Notes: generated from the letters alone by a model not told the origin. A DNA stretch of 64,000 nt from Hymenobacter sp. HSC-4F20 (GCF_019599275.1 NZ_JAHZTD010000002.1:1383320-1447319), one strand, 5' to 3'; positions 16,762 to 26,069 are shown, counted from the first letter of the stretch. Numbers and translations are program-made.

Positions 16762-17357
16762 GTGACTAGATAAACGAACGGAGGAAGATAATTGCTTTTC
16801 CTGGCCTTCGTTCACAAAAACAATACCATTTTTATATATAGTGAAATATATACTCTTAGAGCGTGCGTGTATCTACCCACCCGTGCTATAAGCAGTAGTT
16901 GGGGCCATAGCCGCTACAGGAGTATAGGCAGGCCGGAGCCACGGGCTTGCAGCCTATACACATTGGCCAGAAACACGGCAATCAACAGTGAAAGTAGCCC
17001 TAGGCAGGGGCCAGGCTATTTTCGCTGCCTCACTTAGGCATACCAGTAGCAGCGGGGCGGGCAGATAGGGTAGCACAACGCGCACGAAACCAGCCGGAGC
17101 CACACGGTGCATCACTCCAGCTCCCGGAAAGAAAAAACCAGCAGGGAGCAGCTATAGGCCGTGAAGCGTTTTCTGGCTGTTGCCTGACGAAAGCAAGCGG
17201 CCGGGAGTTCTGCCAGCTGAGCAGTGAACGGCTGCTACGAGTTTCGTCGTTACCCAGCAGGACCGGGCTACGGCGCGACACTGCCCCGGCCCCGCTGGCA
17301 ATGCGTACCTTGGTGCCGGCGTTATAGCCTCCTCCATCCATCTATTCTTGTTTGTTA
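16762..17357. other. Intergenic region, about 600 bp, no supported gene
   Basis: The stretch holds an AT-rich patch with a small palindrome (TATATA, spacer, TATATA) at about 16835-16852. Several short reading frames on both strands lack family resemblance, plausible starts or signal features. It separates a divergent pair, so promoters for both neighbours are expected here, but no clean TAnnTTTG element was found. Confidence 0.5.
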
Positions 17358-19196
17358 ATGAAGACGCTTTATCTGGCGCTCGGTCTCGGGCTGGCTTCTG
17401 TGGGTAGCGTTGCCGCCCAGCAGTCAACGGGTTACCGCATCAACCTCGACCTGCAGAACGTGCAGAACGACCGAGTTCGAGTAGTTATTAACACGCCGGC
17501 GGTAAAGGAAGCCCAGGCTACCTATGTAATTCCTTCGGTGGTGCCGGGCTCGTACTCCAAAAAGGACTATGGCCGCTTCGTGACGGATTTCAAGGCCTTC
17601 GACAAGCAGGGCAAACGTCTGAAAGTAAAAAACAATGGGCCGAATCTGTTTGTCATCGATAACGCCAAAAATCTGACCCGGCTTGAGTACCTCGTCGATG
17701 ATACCTGGGATGCCAAGCAGGACGACTCGTTTATTTTCCAGCCCGGCGGCACCAACATCGACGCCGGCCGCAACTTCACCATCAACCACTATGGCTTCTA
17801 CGGCTACTTGGAGGGCTATAAGATGCAGCCCTACCAGGTAAATGTGCAGAAGCCCGCCCCCCTCTACGGCGCTACCGCCCTGGATGTGCGCCGCGAATCG
17901 GCCACGCAGGACGTGTTTACGGCCCCCGACTACGTTACCCTGGCCGACGGCCCGATTCTGTACGCCCAGCCCGATACGGCCAGCTTCAGCACCGGCGGCG
18001 CGCGCATTTCGGTAGCGGTGCTGTCGGAGGGCGGAGTCGTGAAGGCCGCCAACGTAAGCCAGATGCTGCGGCCCATGTCGGAGGCCCTGACCAAGTTCTT
18101 TGGTAAGATGCCCGTGCCGCGCTACCAGTTTCTGTTCTACTTCCCCGGTATGAACTCGCCGCTCAACAGCAAAAACGGTGGCTACGGGGCCATGGAGCAC
18201 AGCTATTCCTCTCTCTACTTCCTGCCCGAGATGCCCGATCCGGAGCGCCTGCGCAGCATGGTGCTGGAGGTAGCCTCGCACGAGTTCCTGCACATGCTGG
18301 CCCCGCTCAACATCCACAGCCGCGAAATTGGGGAATTCGACTTCCGCGACCCGAAAATGTCGCAGCACCTGTGGCTGTACGAGGGCGTGACGGAGTACGT
18401 CTCGCAGCTAGTGCAGGTACGCGGCGGCCTGATTACGCCCGACGAGTTCCGGGAACGGATAAAAACCAAAATCGATAATGCCGGCAAGTTTGAGAACGTA
18501 TCGTTTACCGAGATGAGCCGCCGGATTCTGGAAGCTCCCTACAAGGATATGTATCCGAATGTGTATGAGAAAGGTGCCCTTATCGGGCTGCTGCTCGATA
18601 TCCGCATCCGGGAACTGAGCCAGGGCCGTCAGACCCTGCGCGATGTGCTGCTGGCCCTGCGCGAGAAGTACGGCCCCACTCGCTCCTTCGAGGATAAAGA
18701 CCTCATCCCCGAAATTGTGGCCCTCACCAGCCCCGAGCTACAGCCCTTTTTCACGCGCTACGTGCAGGGCAACGAGCCCTTACCGCTGGCCGAGTACCTG
18801 GGCAAGATTGGCTGGACGTACGCTCCCGTTGGCCAGGCTCGGGTGAAGGCTTTCGGCAACCTGGGCTTTGGCTACGACCAGGAAAAAGACCAGTTCCGGG
18901 CCGTGAAAACTAAGGCCGATGAAAACGCCTTCGGCCTGAAAGAAGGCGACGTGATTGTGGCCGTAAACGGACAGGCCGTGACCATGCAAACCGCCGAGAA
19001 GCTGCTGCGCCCCCTGGTAGAGCCCAAGTCGGGAAACCCCGTGCGGGTAAAATTCCGGGATGGAGCCAGCGGCCCGGAGCAGGAGCGCCAGGCAGCCCCG
19101 CGCGAGTTCGACGTGGAGGTCAAAAACCTGGTGGAGCCCGTGCCTACCCCCACGCCCGCCCAGCAAGCCCTGCAGGAGGCGCTGCTGAAAGGGTAA
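17358..19196 (+). CDS. M61 family metallopeptidase (glycyl-aminopeptidase type) with PDZ domain
   Basis: A 612-aa secreted zinc peptidase. The N-terminus is a signal peptide (MKTLYLALGLGLASVGSVAAQ). A beta-rich M61 N-terminal domain follows. The zinc site is HEFLH at about residues 308-312, with the third ligand Glu in LWLYEGVTEY near 342. A PDZ domain (GLKEGDVIVAVNGQAV) lies around 525-545. M61 enzymes remove N-terminal Gly or Ala from peptides. The start is the ATG at 17358; a TTG two codons earlier is less likely. Confidence 0.93.
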   Translation: MKTLYLALGLGLASVGSVAAQQSTGYRINLDLQNVQNDRVRVVINTPAVKEAQATYVIPSVVPGSYSKKDYGRFVTDFKAFDKQGKRLKVKNNGPNLFVIDNAKNLTRLEYLVDDTWDAKQDDSFIFQPGGTNIDAGRNFTINHYGFYGYLEGYKMQPYQVNVQKPAPLYGATALDVRRESATQDVFTAPDYVTLADGPILYAQPDTASFSTGGARISVAVLSEGGVVKAANVSQMLRPMSEALTKFFGKMPVPRYQFLFYFPGMNSPLNSKNGGYGAMEHSYSSLYFLPEMPDPERLRSMVLEVASHEFLHMLAPLNIHSREIGEFDFRDPKMSQHLWLYEGVTEYVSQLVQVRGGLITPDEFRERIKTKIDNAGKFENVSFTEMSRRILEAPYKDMYPNVYEKGALIGLLLDIRIRELSQGRQTLRDVLLALREKYGPTRSFEDKDLIPEIVALTSPELQPFFTRYVQGNEPLPLAEYLGKIGWTYAPVGQARVKAFGNLGFGYDQEKDQFRAVKTKADENAFGLKEGDVIVAVNGQAVTMQTAEKLLRPLVEPKSGNPVRVKFRDGASGPEQERQAAPREFDVEVKNLVEPVPTPTPAQQALQEALLKG

Positions 19197-19432
19197 CGGG
19201 TAGGGCAGAAGTGGCCAGCGACGGGTAGCCCGCGTGCTCTAGCGTCTGCGCAGTGGAAGCCTCTGGCCGCTGTTTTATCGGTCCACGATGAATACTCCCT
19301 GGCTCAGGGAATAACCCCCGGGCCAGGCGCCGCCATGAGGCGCGCAGGATGCTTCTACTGCGCCTCGGCATGACATTTGGCGCCCTCTTACCCCCACGCC
19401 TGCTTACCAAGTACCTACTGCCCAATACCACT

Positions 19433-19440
19433 TACCTTTG
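19433..19440 (+). promoter_or_regulatory. -7 element (TACCTTTG) immediately before lptB
   Basis: Exact TAnnTTTG match ending only 6 bp before the lptB ATG at 19447. Transcription would start about at the start codon, suggesting a leaderless message if this box is used. No -33 TTG is found. Confidence 0.4.
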
Positions 19441-19446
19441 CCTTCT

Positions 19447-20178
19447 ATGATTCTTCGCGCTGAACACCTAGTCAAGAAATACAAGTCGCGCACGGTGGTG
19501 AACGATATGTCGCTGCACGTGGAACAGGGCGAAATCGTGGGCCTGCTGGGGCCGAACGGGGCCGGCAAAACCACCTCCTTTTACATGACGGTGGGCATGG
19601 TGAAGCCCAACGAGGGCAAGGTGTTTCTCGACGACAAGGATATCACCAAGTTGCCCATTTACCAGCGCGCCCGCCTCGGCATCGGCTATCTGGCGCAGGA
19701 GGCATCGGTGTTCCGGGACCTCACGGTCGAGGAAAACGTACTATCAGTGCTGGAAATGACCGACTTGCCCAAACAAGCTCAGCGCGACAAGGTTGAGGAG
19801 CTGCTCAACGAGTTCAGCCTAACTCACGTGCGCAAAAACCTGGGCCGGGTGCTAAGCGGGGGGGAGCGACGGCGCACCGAAATTGCCCGGGCTTTGGCCG
19901 TCGACCCCAAGTTTGTGCTCCTCGATGAGCCGTTCGCCGGCGTCGACCCTATTGCTGTGGAAGAAATCCAGGGCATTGTAGCCAAGCTCAAGCACAAGAA
20001 CATCGGCATTCTGATTACTGACCACAACGTAAACGAAACGCTTAGCATCGTTGACCGGGCCTACCTACTCTTCGAAGGCAAGCTGCTGAAAGCCGGCACG
20101 GCTGAGGAACTGGCCGAAGACGAGATGGTACGCCGCGTGTACTTGGGCAAGCACTTTGAGCTAAAGCGCAAGATTTGA
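19447..20178 (+). CDS. lptB: LPS export ABC transporter ATP-binding protein LptB
   Basis: LptB is the cytosolic ATPase that powers LPS extraction by LptFG. The 243-aa protein has Walker A GPNGAGKTT, signature LSGGERRRTEIARALA, Walker B FVLLDEPFAGVDP and the H-loop region ITDHNVNETL. The LSGGERRRTEIARAL form and the length are characteristic of LptB. I use the ATG at 19447 (MILRAEHLVKKY); a TTG at 19438 would add three residues but lies inside a promoter box. The GH3-family gene follows after 182 bp. Confidence 0.95.
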   Translation: MILRAEHLVKKYKSRTVVNDMSLHVEQGEIVGLLGPNGAGKTTSFYMTVGMVKPNEGKVFLDDKDITKLPIYQRARLGIGYLAQEASVFRDLTVEENVLSVLEMTDLPKQAQRDKVEELLNEFSLTHVRKNLGRVLSGGERRRTEIARALAVDPKFVLLDEPFAGVDPIAVEEIQGIVAKLKHKNIGILITDHNVNETLSIVDRAYLLFEGKLLKAGTAEELAEDEMVRRVYLGKHFELKRKI

Positions 20179-20221
20179 AAACAACAGGAATCAATTGCAG
20201 TCTGCAGAGGATGAGGCAACT

Positions 20222-20249
20222 AGGGCGAGGCACTGCTTCGCCCTTTCTC
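20222..20249 (+). terminator. Terminator after lptB
   Basis: A 9-bp stem with one wobble pair (AGGGCGAGG with CTTCGCCCT), 5-nt loop, followed by TTTCTC. Confidence 0.6.
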
Positions 20250-20360
20250 GTGGCACGGCCAGCCGAATCGGATTTCGTGGTAGTCTGGTAACTTTCCGGT
20301 GCGGGCAAGGGTACAGAAAACCCCTTTCCCCGGTCTTTCATCTCCCACCCATCTTTCCCC

Positions 20361-21887
20361 GTGATTAGTACCGTTCTGACTTGGGCCGTGCAGCGCCGAC
20401 TGGCTAGCATTGAGCACATCCGCCGCTACCCCCACGAGGTGCAGCAGCAGGTGTTGCAGGAGTTGCTCCGCACCGCGCGCCCCACCGAATGGGGGCAGCG
20501 CTACGGCTTTGGCGAGGGCCTAACAGCCCGGGAGTTTGCTCAGCGCGTGCCTATTAGCAGTTACGAAGAACTTTACCCCGAAATCGAGCGGGTGCTGCGC
20601 GGCGAGGCCAACGTGCTCTGGCCCGGAACGGTGCAGTGGTTTGCCAAAAGCAGCGGCACTACCAACGCCCGTAGCAAGTTTATCCCCGTCACGCGTGAGT
20701 CGTTGCAGGAGGGCCACTACCGCGCTGGCCGCGACATGACCGCTCTGGCTACCCTTCATTACCCCGACGTAAACATCCTGGGCGGCAAAACCCTGTCGCT
20801 GGGCGGAACGCACGGTCCTAACCCCTTCCGCCCGGCAGACGCCGGTTCGCGGGTGGGCGACGTGTCGGCCGTGATTATGCAGAACCTGCCGGCCTGGGCC
20901 GAGTTTGTGCGCACGCCGCCCCTGGAACTGGCTCTGCTGGATGAGTGGGAAGAAAAGATTGCCCGCATTGCCCGCCACGTGCTTACAGTTGATGTGCGCG
21001 TGTTGGCTGGCGTGCCCACTTGGATGATTGTGCTGCTACGCCGCGTAACGGAGCTGGCCGGGGCCGCCTCCATCCTGGACGTGTGGCCGCGGCTAGGCTT
21101 GTTTCTGCACGGGGCAGTAGCCTTCGGGCCGTACCGGGAGCTGTTCCGGCAGTTGATTCCGAGCTCCCGAATGCACTATCTGGAAATCTACAACGCTTCC
21201 GAGGGCTACCTCGCCCTTCAGGATGAGCCCGACTCCGAAGACCTGCTGCTGCTGCTGAACCACGGCATCTACTACGAGTTTCTGCCCCAGGACCAGTGGG
21301 AGGCCGCCGAGCCCCGGGCCGTCGGCCTAGAAGACGTGCAGCTAGGCCGCAGCTACGCTCTCATTATCAGTACCAACGCCGGCCTGTGGCGCTATAAGAT
21401 TGGCGATACCGTGCGCTTTACCAGCTTGGCGCCCTACCGCATTCGAATTTCGGGCCGGACCAAGCACTTCCTGAATGCCTTCGGCGAAGAGGTAGTAGTG
21501 GAAAACGCCGATGCCGCCATTGCTGCCGCCTGCGCGGCTACCGGCACCACCGTGCGCGACTATACCGCCGCCCCGATCTACTTCGCTACTCACGACGGTG
21601 GCTCGCGCGGCGGCCACCAGTGGGTGATTGAGTTTACGCAGCCGCCAGCGGATACCAGCCAGTTTGCCGAGGTGCTGGACACTACCCTGCGCCAACTCAA
21701 CTCCGACTACGACGCCAAACGCCACCGTGACCTGGCCCTGCTGCCGCCCCACCTGACCATGGCTCCCGCTGGTACCTTTGAGCAATGGCTGGCCGGCCGT
21801 GGCAAGCTGGGCGGCCAGCACAAAGTCCCCCGCCTGAGCAATTCCCGGGAACTGCTGGAGGAACTGCTTGGTCAACTAAGAAAATAG
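20361..21887 (+). CDS. GH3 auxin-responsive promoter family protein
   Basis: A 508-aa member of the GH3 family, an ANL-type adenylating fold best known from plant auxin-amino acid ligases. Visible are the P-loop-like SSGTTNARSKFIPVT, YNASEGYLALQ and the WRYKIGDTVRFTSLAPYRIRISGRTKHFLNAFGEEV segment shared by acyl-adenylate-forming enzymes. It probably activates a carboxylic acid with ATP; the bacterial substrate is unknown. The start is a GTG at 20361 after a C/T-rich leader. It lies next to lptB, which hints at an envelope or lipid role but proves none. Confidence 0.9.
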   Translation: MISTVLTWAVQRRLASIEHIRRYPHEVQQQVLQELLRTARPTEWGQRYGFGEGLTAREFAQRVPISSYEELYPEIERVLRGEANVLWPGTVQWFAKSSGTTNARSKFIPVTRESLQEGHYRAGRDMTALATLHYPDVNILGGKTLSLGGTHGPNPFRPADAGSRVGDVSAVIMQNLPAWAEFVRTPPLELALLDEWEEKIARIARHVLTVDVRVLAGVPTWMIVLLRRVTELAGAASILDVWPRLGLFLHGAVAFGPYRELFRQLIPSSRMHYLEIYNASEGYLALQDEPDSEDLLLLLNHGIYYEFLPQDQWEAAEPRAVGLEDVQLGRSYALIISTNAGLWRYKIGDTVRFTSLAPYRIRISGRTKHFLNAFGEEVVVENADAAIAAACAATGTTVRDYTAAPIYFATHDGGSRGGHQWVIEFTQPPADTSQFAEVLDTTLRQLNSDYDAKRHRDLALLPPHLTMAPAGTFEQWLAGRGKLGGQHKVPRLSNSRELLEELLGQLRK

Positions 21888-21918
21888 TTACATTCGGAAG
21901 TCGTCTTACTTCCTTCCG

Positions 21919-22422
21919 ATGTTTTTCCGAAACCGAATAGCTAGTACACCGCGGCCTGACTGGGCCATAGAGTGGTTGTTGCTAGCCAGCACCCTGGTGC
22001 TTACTTCGTGTGCCACGGCACGCCGCGGCCCTGTTGGCTTCTGGTCGCACAACCGCTACGACGGGGGCGGGGAGCAGCGGCATGGGCCGTGGCGGGAGTA
22101 TTTCGATGCCCAGGAGCAACGGCTCGCCAACCGCGGGCGATACCAGCACGGCCTGCCAGTGGGCCGCTGGCATACTTATACCCCCACGGGGCAGCTAGAG
22201 CGCACGGAACGGTTTTACCGACACCCGTATGGCTTAGTCAGGCTGACCTACTACCACCCCAATGGCCAGGTGGCCAAACGTGGGCGGGCCCGCTACCGCG
22301 CTGAGCCCACTGGCGCGCATTTCTTTTGGTTCGGGGAGTGGCAGCGTTTCGCCCCGGATGGCCAGCCGCTGCCCTCGGAGTGGTATCTGGATGGCCGGCA
22401 GACTGCTCCACCATCCCAATAA
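21919..22422 (+). CDS. MORN-like repeat lipoprotein
   Basis: A 167-aa protein with a lipoprotein signal ending LTSC (Cys near residue 31). It then carries repeats of the MORN/YwqK type: HGPWREYFDAQEQRLANRGRY, GLPVGRWHTYTPTGQLERTE, GLVRLTYYHPNGQVAKRGR and GEWQRFAPDGQPLPSEWY. Such proteins sit at the inner leaflet of the outer membrane in Bacteroidota; YwqK-like proteins are sometimes labelled antitoxins without evidence. It starts 31 bp after the GH3 gene and may be co-transcribed with it. Confidence 0.78.
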   Translation: MFFRNRIASTPRPDWAIEWLLLASTLVLTSCATARRGPVGFWSHNRYDGGGEQRHGPWREYFDAQEQRLANRGRYQHGLPVGRWHTYTPTGQLERTERFYRHPYGLVRLTYYHPNGQVAKRGRARYRAEPTGAHFFWFGEWQRFAPDGQPLPSEWYLDGRQTAPPSQ

Positions 22423-22666
22423 GGGAATCACGGAACCACAATAAAACAGTAGTATAGCGGGGTAGGGTAGTTTATTGTATTATAACAAAGCATGCTGAGT
22501 AGGCGACGGACCCAGTGCATGCGGTATAAATCCGATTAACAGCTGATTGCGTACTTGGACAATGGAGTTGTTCACCGGGTATATTGACCCCGGGAACGAG
22601 TAGTCATGCATTTTTGTAAGAGCAGGACCTATCTTGCTTCTCATAAATTATCCTAAAACTCAACCC

Positions 22667-22840
22667 ATGTCTGTTACTACCTCCTCTTCGCATCGCTCGG
22701 GCAAAGGGCGTCGCCGCAGCCTCAAGAAGAATGATACTGTATCAGTTCGGAAGACGCGCGCTACAGTAGGGTTTCTAGGCTTATTGCTATTGGCATTGCT
22801 GGCTAGCCTAGGCGTTATTGCCGCCACAGCAACGCAGTAA
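22667..22840 (+). CDS. Small tail-anchored-like basic protein
   Basis: A 57-aa reading frame from the ATG at 22667. The first ~33 residues are Ser/Lys/Arg-rich (GKGRRRSLKK) and the C-terminus is one hydrophobic helix (VGFLGLLLLALLASLGVIAA). This layout is coherent for a small membrane protein, but no family is recognised. A hairpin follows it before the convergent AIM24 gene. Confidence 0.5.
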   Translation: MSVTTSSSHRSGKGRRRSLKKNDTVSVRKTRATVGFLGLLLLALLASLGVIAATATQ

Positions 22841-22861
22841 AACAGTACTACGGTACTTGGC

Positions 22862-22898
22862 GGGCCCCACTCTCGAAGTATGACCGAGGGCGGGGCCC
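22862..22898. terminator. Bidirectional hairpin between convergent genes
   Basis: GGGCCCC at 22862-22868 pairs with GGGGCCC at 22892-22898, and CTCG/CGAG inside continues the stem after a 3-nt internal loop. There is no clear T-run. Confidence 0.45.
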
Positions 22899-22919
22899 AC
22901 GTGTTTGTGGGCAAGTGCC

Positions 22920-23702
22920 TTACTCGTCGAGAATACCGCCCACCAAGTTCCCGAAAACACCGCCGCTTTCTTTCTGTACATTACCCCCGGCAGGAGCCAG
23001 AGCTTGAATCAGCTTCTTAATGGGCATGGATTGCAGCCATACCCGGCCGGTGCCGCGCAGGGTAGCCAACAAGAGCCCTTCACCCCCGAAAATCATGGAC
23101 TTAAGGCCGCCGGCGCGGGCAATGCTGAAGTCGATGCCCGGCTCAAAGGCAACCACGCAGCCGGTATCCACGCGCAGCAGCTCATTGTGGAGGCGCTTTT
23201 CAATAATGGTACCGCCCGCGTGAATAAAGGCTTTACCGTCGCCGGTGAGCCGCTGCAAAATGAACCCCTCGCCCCCGAATAAGCCGGCGCCCAGCTTCTG
23301 ATTGAAGTGCAGGTTGATTTTGGTACCTCGGGCTGCGGCCAGAAAGCCGTCTTTCTGCACAATAAGTCCCTGCGGTAACTCGCGTAAGTCAATTGGGATA
23401 ATGGTACCGGGGTAAGGGGCTGAGAAGGCCACGTGAGCTTTCCCGTAGCCACCCCGGTGGGTGAAGTGCGTCATAAACAGCGACTCGCCCGTAATCAGAC
23501 GGGTGCCGGCCGAGAAAAGCTTGCCCATAAAGCCTTGCTCCGGTTCCGAGCCGTCGCCCATCTTGGTTTCAAAGGCAATACTCTCGCTCATGTACACCAT
23601 GGCCCCGGCCTCGGCAATTACCGTCTCGTTGGGGTCCAGCTCTACTTCCAGCACCTGGATATCGGTGCCAATGATTTTATAGTCGACTTCGTGGGAGCGC
23701 AT
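22920..23702 (-). CDS. AIM24 / TIGR00266 family protein
   Basis: A 260-aa protein of the AIM24 (TIGR00266) beta-sandwich family. Typical segments are AEAGAMVYMSESIAFETKMGDG, ITGESLFMTHFTHRG, FLAAARGTKINLHFNQKLGAGLFGGEGFILQRLTGDG and LLLATLRGTGRVWLQSMP. Yeast Aim24 is mitochondrial; the bacterial role is unknown. The C-terminus ends in a Gly-rich tail. I start at the ATG at 23702 (MRSHEVDYKIIG), matching the family start; an ATG 7 codons upstream is possible. Confidence 0.9.
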   Translation of the reverse strand: MRSHEVDYKIIGTDIQVLEVELDPNETVIAEAGAMVYMSESIAFETKMGDGSEPEQGFMGKLFSAGTRLITGESLFMTHFTHRGGYGKAHVAFSAPYPGTIIPIDLRELPQGLIVQKDGFLAAARGTKINLHFNQKLGAGLFGGEGFILQRLTGDGKAFIHAGGTIIEKRLHNELLRVDTGCVVAFEPGIDFSIARAGGLKSMIFGGEGLLLATLRGTGRVWLQSMPIKKLIQALAPAGGNVQKESGGVFGNLVGGILDE

Positions 23703-23758
23703 AGGGTAGGGGCAAAAGAACAAGGAAAAAGCTGGCCCAAGTATAGCAAAACGCGAAT

Positions 23759-23868
23759 TGATAACGCAGTAAAATCAATCGTCCGTTACCGGGGCGCTTC
23801 GCTGCATTGTCAGGCTAGGCCATCTGCAGGCGGAAGTGCCCCGGTAACGGACGATGTTCCTCGTTATC
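23759..23868. repeat. Long imperfect hairpin (18-bp perfect core inverted repeat)
   Basis: ATCGTCCGTTACCGGGGC at 23778-23795 pairs perfectly with 23838-23855. A GU pair and CTTC/GAAG extend the stem inward to 23 bp, and GATAACG/CGTTATC at 23759-23765 and 23862-23868 add an outer stem. It lies between two minus-strand genes and may terminate the upstream one, or be a small foldback element. Confidence 0.6.
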
Positions 23869-23882
23869 AGCATGCGGTAGGC

Positions 23883-24254
23883 TTACTCTTCGTCGCTGGC
23901 TTTTAGCTCCTCGTCGTCGGGGTCAGCTTCCGCCTTAGGTCCTTTCTTTTTCGCCTCCTTGCTGGTACGGCGCATAAAATCCTCATCCGACTCTTCGGGC
24001 TCCTGGGCTCCTTCCTCCAACGGGAAGTCCTCATCCTCCTCGTCTTTCTCCCCAAACTGCCCGTCGCGGTTAACCAGCTTCTTGTCGCGCACGTGCCGAT
24101 TCAGAAACTGGTTGATATCCTCGATGGAATAATTGGAGGTGATTTCGCCGAGCGGGTTCACCTTGATTTCAAAGCCCTCTAGCTCCTTATGGACGCGGGC
24201 TTTTTTCTCGGGGTCGTTCTTTTTCTTTTTGGGGCTAACGGGTTTCTTGGCCAT
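23883..24254 (-). CDS. Charged low-complexity protein of unknown function
   Basis: A 123-aa protein with a Lys-rich start (MAKKPVSPKKKKNDPEKKARVHKELEG), a short ordered-looking core (FEIKVNPLGEITSNYSIEDINQFLNRHVRDKKLVNRDG) and an acidic Glu/Asp-rich tail. The core looks like the conserved part and may fold as a helix pair. No function is known. It lies downstream of gltX in the same direction but beyond a strong terminator. Confidence 0.72.
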   Translation of the reverse strand: MAKKPVSPKKKKNDPEKKARVHKELEGFEIKVNPLGEITSNYSIEDINQFLNRHVRDKKLVNRDGQFGEKDEEDEDFPLEEGAQEPEESDEDFMRRTSKEAKKKGPKAEADPDDEELKASDEE

Positions 24255-24392
24255 GATGCGGGCAGCTAAAGTCGGTTCATCGGTTCAATGCGCCGGCCAC
24301 CTACGCGGGTAAGCAGCCTTGAAACGATAGTACGAGCCAGCTCCCCTACCGGTTGATGCCGCCCTTCTTCTGTCGTCGTTTCGTGCCCTCTG

Positions 24393-24447
24393 CCCACTAA
24401 AAAACGCCTGCCTGACTTGGTAAGTCCGGCAGGCGTTTTTTAGTGGG
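24393..24447. terminator. Strong terminator after gltX, 20-bp perfect stem
   Basis: CCCACTAAAAAACGCCTGCC pairs perfectly with 24428-24447, and GACTT/AAGTC continues inside after one mismatch. Read on the minus strand the stem itself gives a T-tract, fitting termination of gltX. Confidence 0.85.
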
Positions 24448-24473
24448 AAATCGGCTAAGTGCCGGGCCTAACG

Positions 24474-26018
24474 TTAGGCGGTTGGTAGCTGGGCTACGGC
24501 TTGTTCAATGCGTGCAGCAGTTTCCTGCGGACCCAGAATGCTCATAATGTGCATCAGGTCGGGGCCGGCGCCGGCGCCCGTTACAGCCACGCGCAACGCC
24601 TGCAGTACCTGCCCGATTTTGATACCTTGGGCTTCGAGCACCTGCGTGAGCAGCGCCTTAATGCCGTCGGGGGTAGCGTCGGGGGCACCGGGCAGCTGGC
24701 GGGCAAATTCCAATAGCGCCCCGGCGACCTGCGCGTTCCACTTCTTGCTGATTACCTGCTCGTCGTAGGCAGTTGGGCGCGCAAAGAACAACTGGGCTTC
24801 GCGGGCCAGATCGGCCGGGAAGGTGGCCCGCTCTTTCACCAGGGCGGCAATCTGCTCGGCCGTATCAGTGGGCACTGTCATGCCCTGGCCTTGCAGGCTT
24901 GCGGTCAGGTACTGAGCCAGCTCAGCATCGGGCTTAGCGCGCAGGTACTGCTCGTTGTACCAGCGCACTTTGTTCTGGTCGAAGCGGGCCGGCGACTTGC
25001 TCACGCGCTCAATCGAGAAGGCCTCAATCAGTTCAGGCATCGTGAACAGCTCCTGCTGGGAGCCGGGATTCCAGCCCAGGAAGGCCAGGAAGTTGATGAA
25101 GGCCTCGGGCAGGTAGCCTGATTCGCGGTAGCCGCTGCTCACGGTAGGCTCGCCGGTTTCCGCGTCCTTGCCGTGCCATTCCAGCGGGAACACCGGGAAG
25201 CCCAGCCGGTCGCCGTCGCGCTTGCTAAGCTTGCCAGTACCGTCGGGCTTGAGCAGCAGGGGCAGGTGGGCAAACTGCGGCATGGTATCTTCCCAGCCCA
25301 GGTAGCGGTAGAGCAGCACGTGCAGGGGCGCGGAGGGTAGCCACTCTTCGCCCCGAATCACGTGGGTAATTTCCATCAGATGGTCGTCCACGATGTTGGC
25401 CAAGTGATACGTCGGCATGCCATCTGACTTCATTAGCACCTTGTCGTCGATGCTGGAAGAGTGTACTACCACCCAGCCGCGGATCAGGTCGTTGAACCGT
25501 ACTTCCTCCTTGCGGGGTACTTTCAGGCGAATCACGTACTGCTCGCCGCCTTCCAGCAGCTGCTTTACTTCCTCAGCCGGCAGGGTCAGGGAGTTGCGCA
25601 TTTGGGCGCGCGTGATGCTGTTGTACTGCGGGTTGGGCACTTTGGCCGCTGTCAGGCGGGCGCGCATGGCATCCAGCTCCTCAGGAGTATCGAAGGCATA
25701 GTAGGCGTAGCCGCTGTCGATGAGTTGCTGAGCATACTGCCTGTACATGGGTTTCCGCTCACTCTGGCGGTAAGGCGCGTGGGGGCCACCGTTCCAGGGG
25801 CTTTCGTCCAGCTCAATACCGCACCACTCCAGGCTCTGGCGGATGTAGTCCTCGGCGCCGGGCACAAAGCGGTTCTGGTCGGTATCCTCAATGCGGAGCA
25901 GCATCTTGCCGCCCAGCTTGCGGGCTAGCAGATAGTTATAGAGCGCAGTGCGCACGCCGCCGATGTGCAGCGGGCCGGTGGGGCTGGGCGCAAAACGCAC
26001 CCGTACTTCTCTTTCCAT
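24474..26018 (-). CDS. gltX: Glutamate-tRNA ligase
   Basis: GluRS charges tRNA-Glu with glutamate. The 514-aa class I synthetase shows the HIGH-type motif PSPTGPLHIGGVRTALYN near the N-terminus and the KMSKS-type motif KLSKRDGD around residue 255. A C-terminal anticodon-binding helical domain completes it. The length is normal for a single discriminating or non-discriminating bacterial GluRS. A TACCTTTG box upstream and a 20-bp terminator downstream suggest a single-gene unit. Confidence 0.97.
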   Translation of the reverse strand: MEREVRVRFAPSPTGPLHIGGVRTALYNYLLARKLGGKMLLRIEDTDQNRFVPGAEDYIRQSLEWCGIELDESPWNGGPHAPYRQSERKPMYRQYAQQLIDSGYAYYAFDTPEELDAMRARLTAAKVPNPQYNSITRAQMRNSLTLPAEEVKQLLEGGEQYVIRLKVPRKEEVRFNDLIRGWVVVHSSSIDDKVLMKSDGMPTYHLANIVDDHLMEITHVIRGEEWLPSAPLHVLLYRYLGWEDTMPQFAHLPLLLKPDGTGKLSKRDGDRLGFPVFPLEWHGKDAETGEPTVSSGYRESGYLPEAFINFLAFLGWNPGSQQELFTMPELIEAFSIERVSKSPARFDQNKVRWYNEQYLRAKPDAELAQYLTASLQGQGMTVPTDTAEQIAALVKERATFPADLAREAQLFFARPTAYDEQVISKKWNAQVAGALLEFARQLPGAPDATPDGIKALLTQVLEAQGIKIGQVLQALRVAVTGAGAGPDLMHIMSILGPQETAARIEQAVAQLPTA

Positions 26019-26061
26019 ACAAACAGCTGATTTGCGCCCGATTCAGGTCCGAAACGCGCCG

Positions 26062-26069
26062 CAAAGGTA
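26062..26069 (-). promoter_or_regulatory. -7 element (TACCTTTG, minus strand) for gltX
   Basis: Exact TAnnTTTG match on the minus strand, 43 bp before the gltX start; no -33 TTG at the expected spacing. Confidence 0.5.

Noticed and set aside
16792..17341. Small reading frames in the 16.8-17.35 kb gap
   Set aside because: Short, overlapping on both strands, no signal peptide, motif or ribosome-binding context.
17424..18368. A 314-codon minus-strand frame across the M61 peptidase
   Set aside because: Antisense to the HEFLH-containing gene, no independent support.
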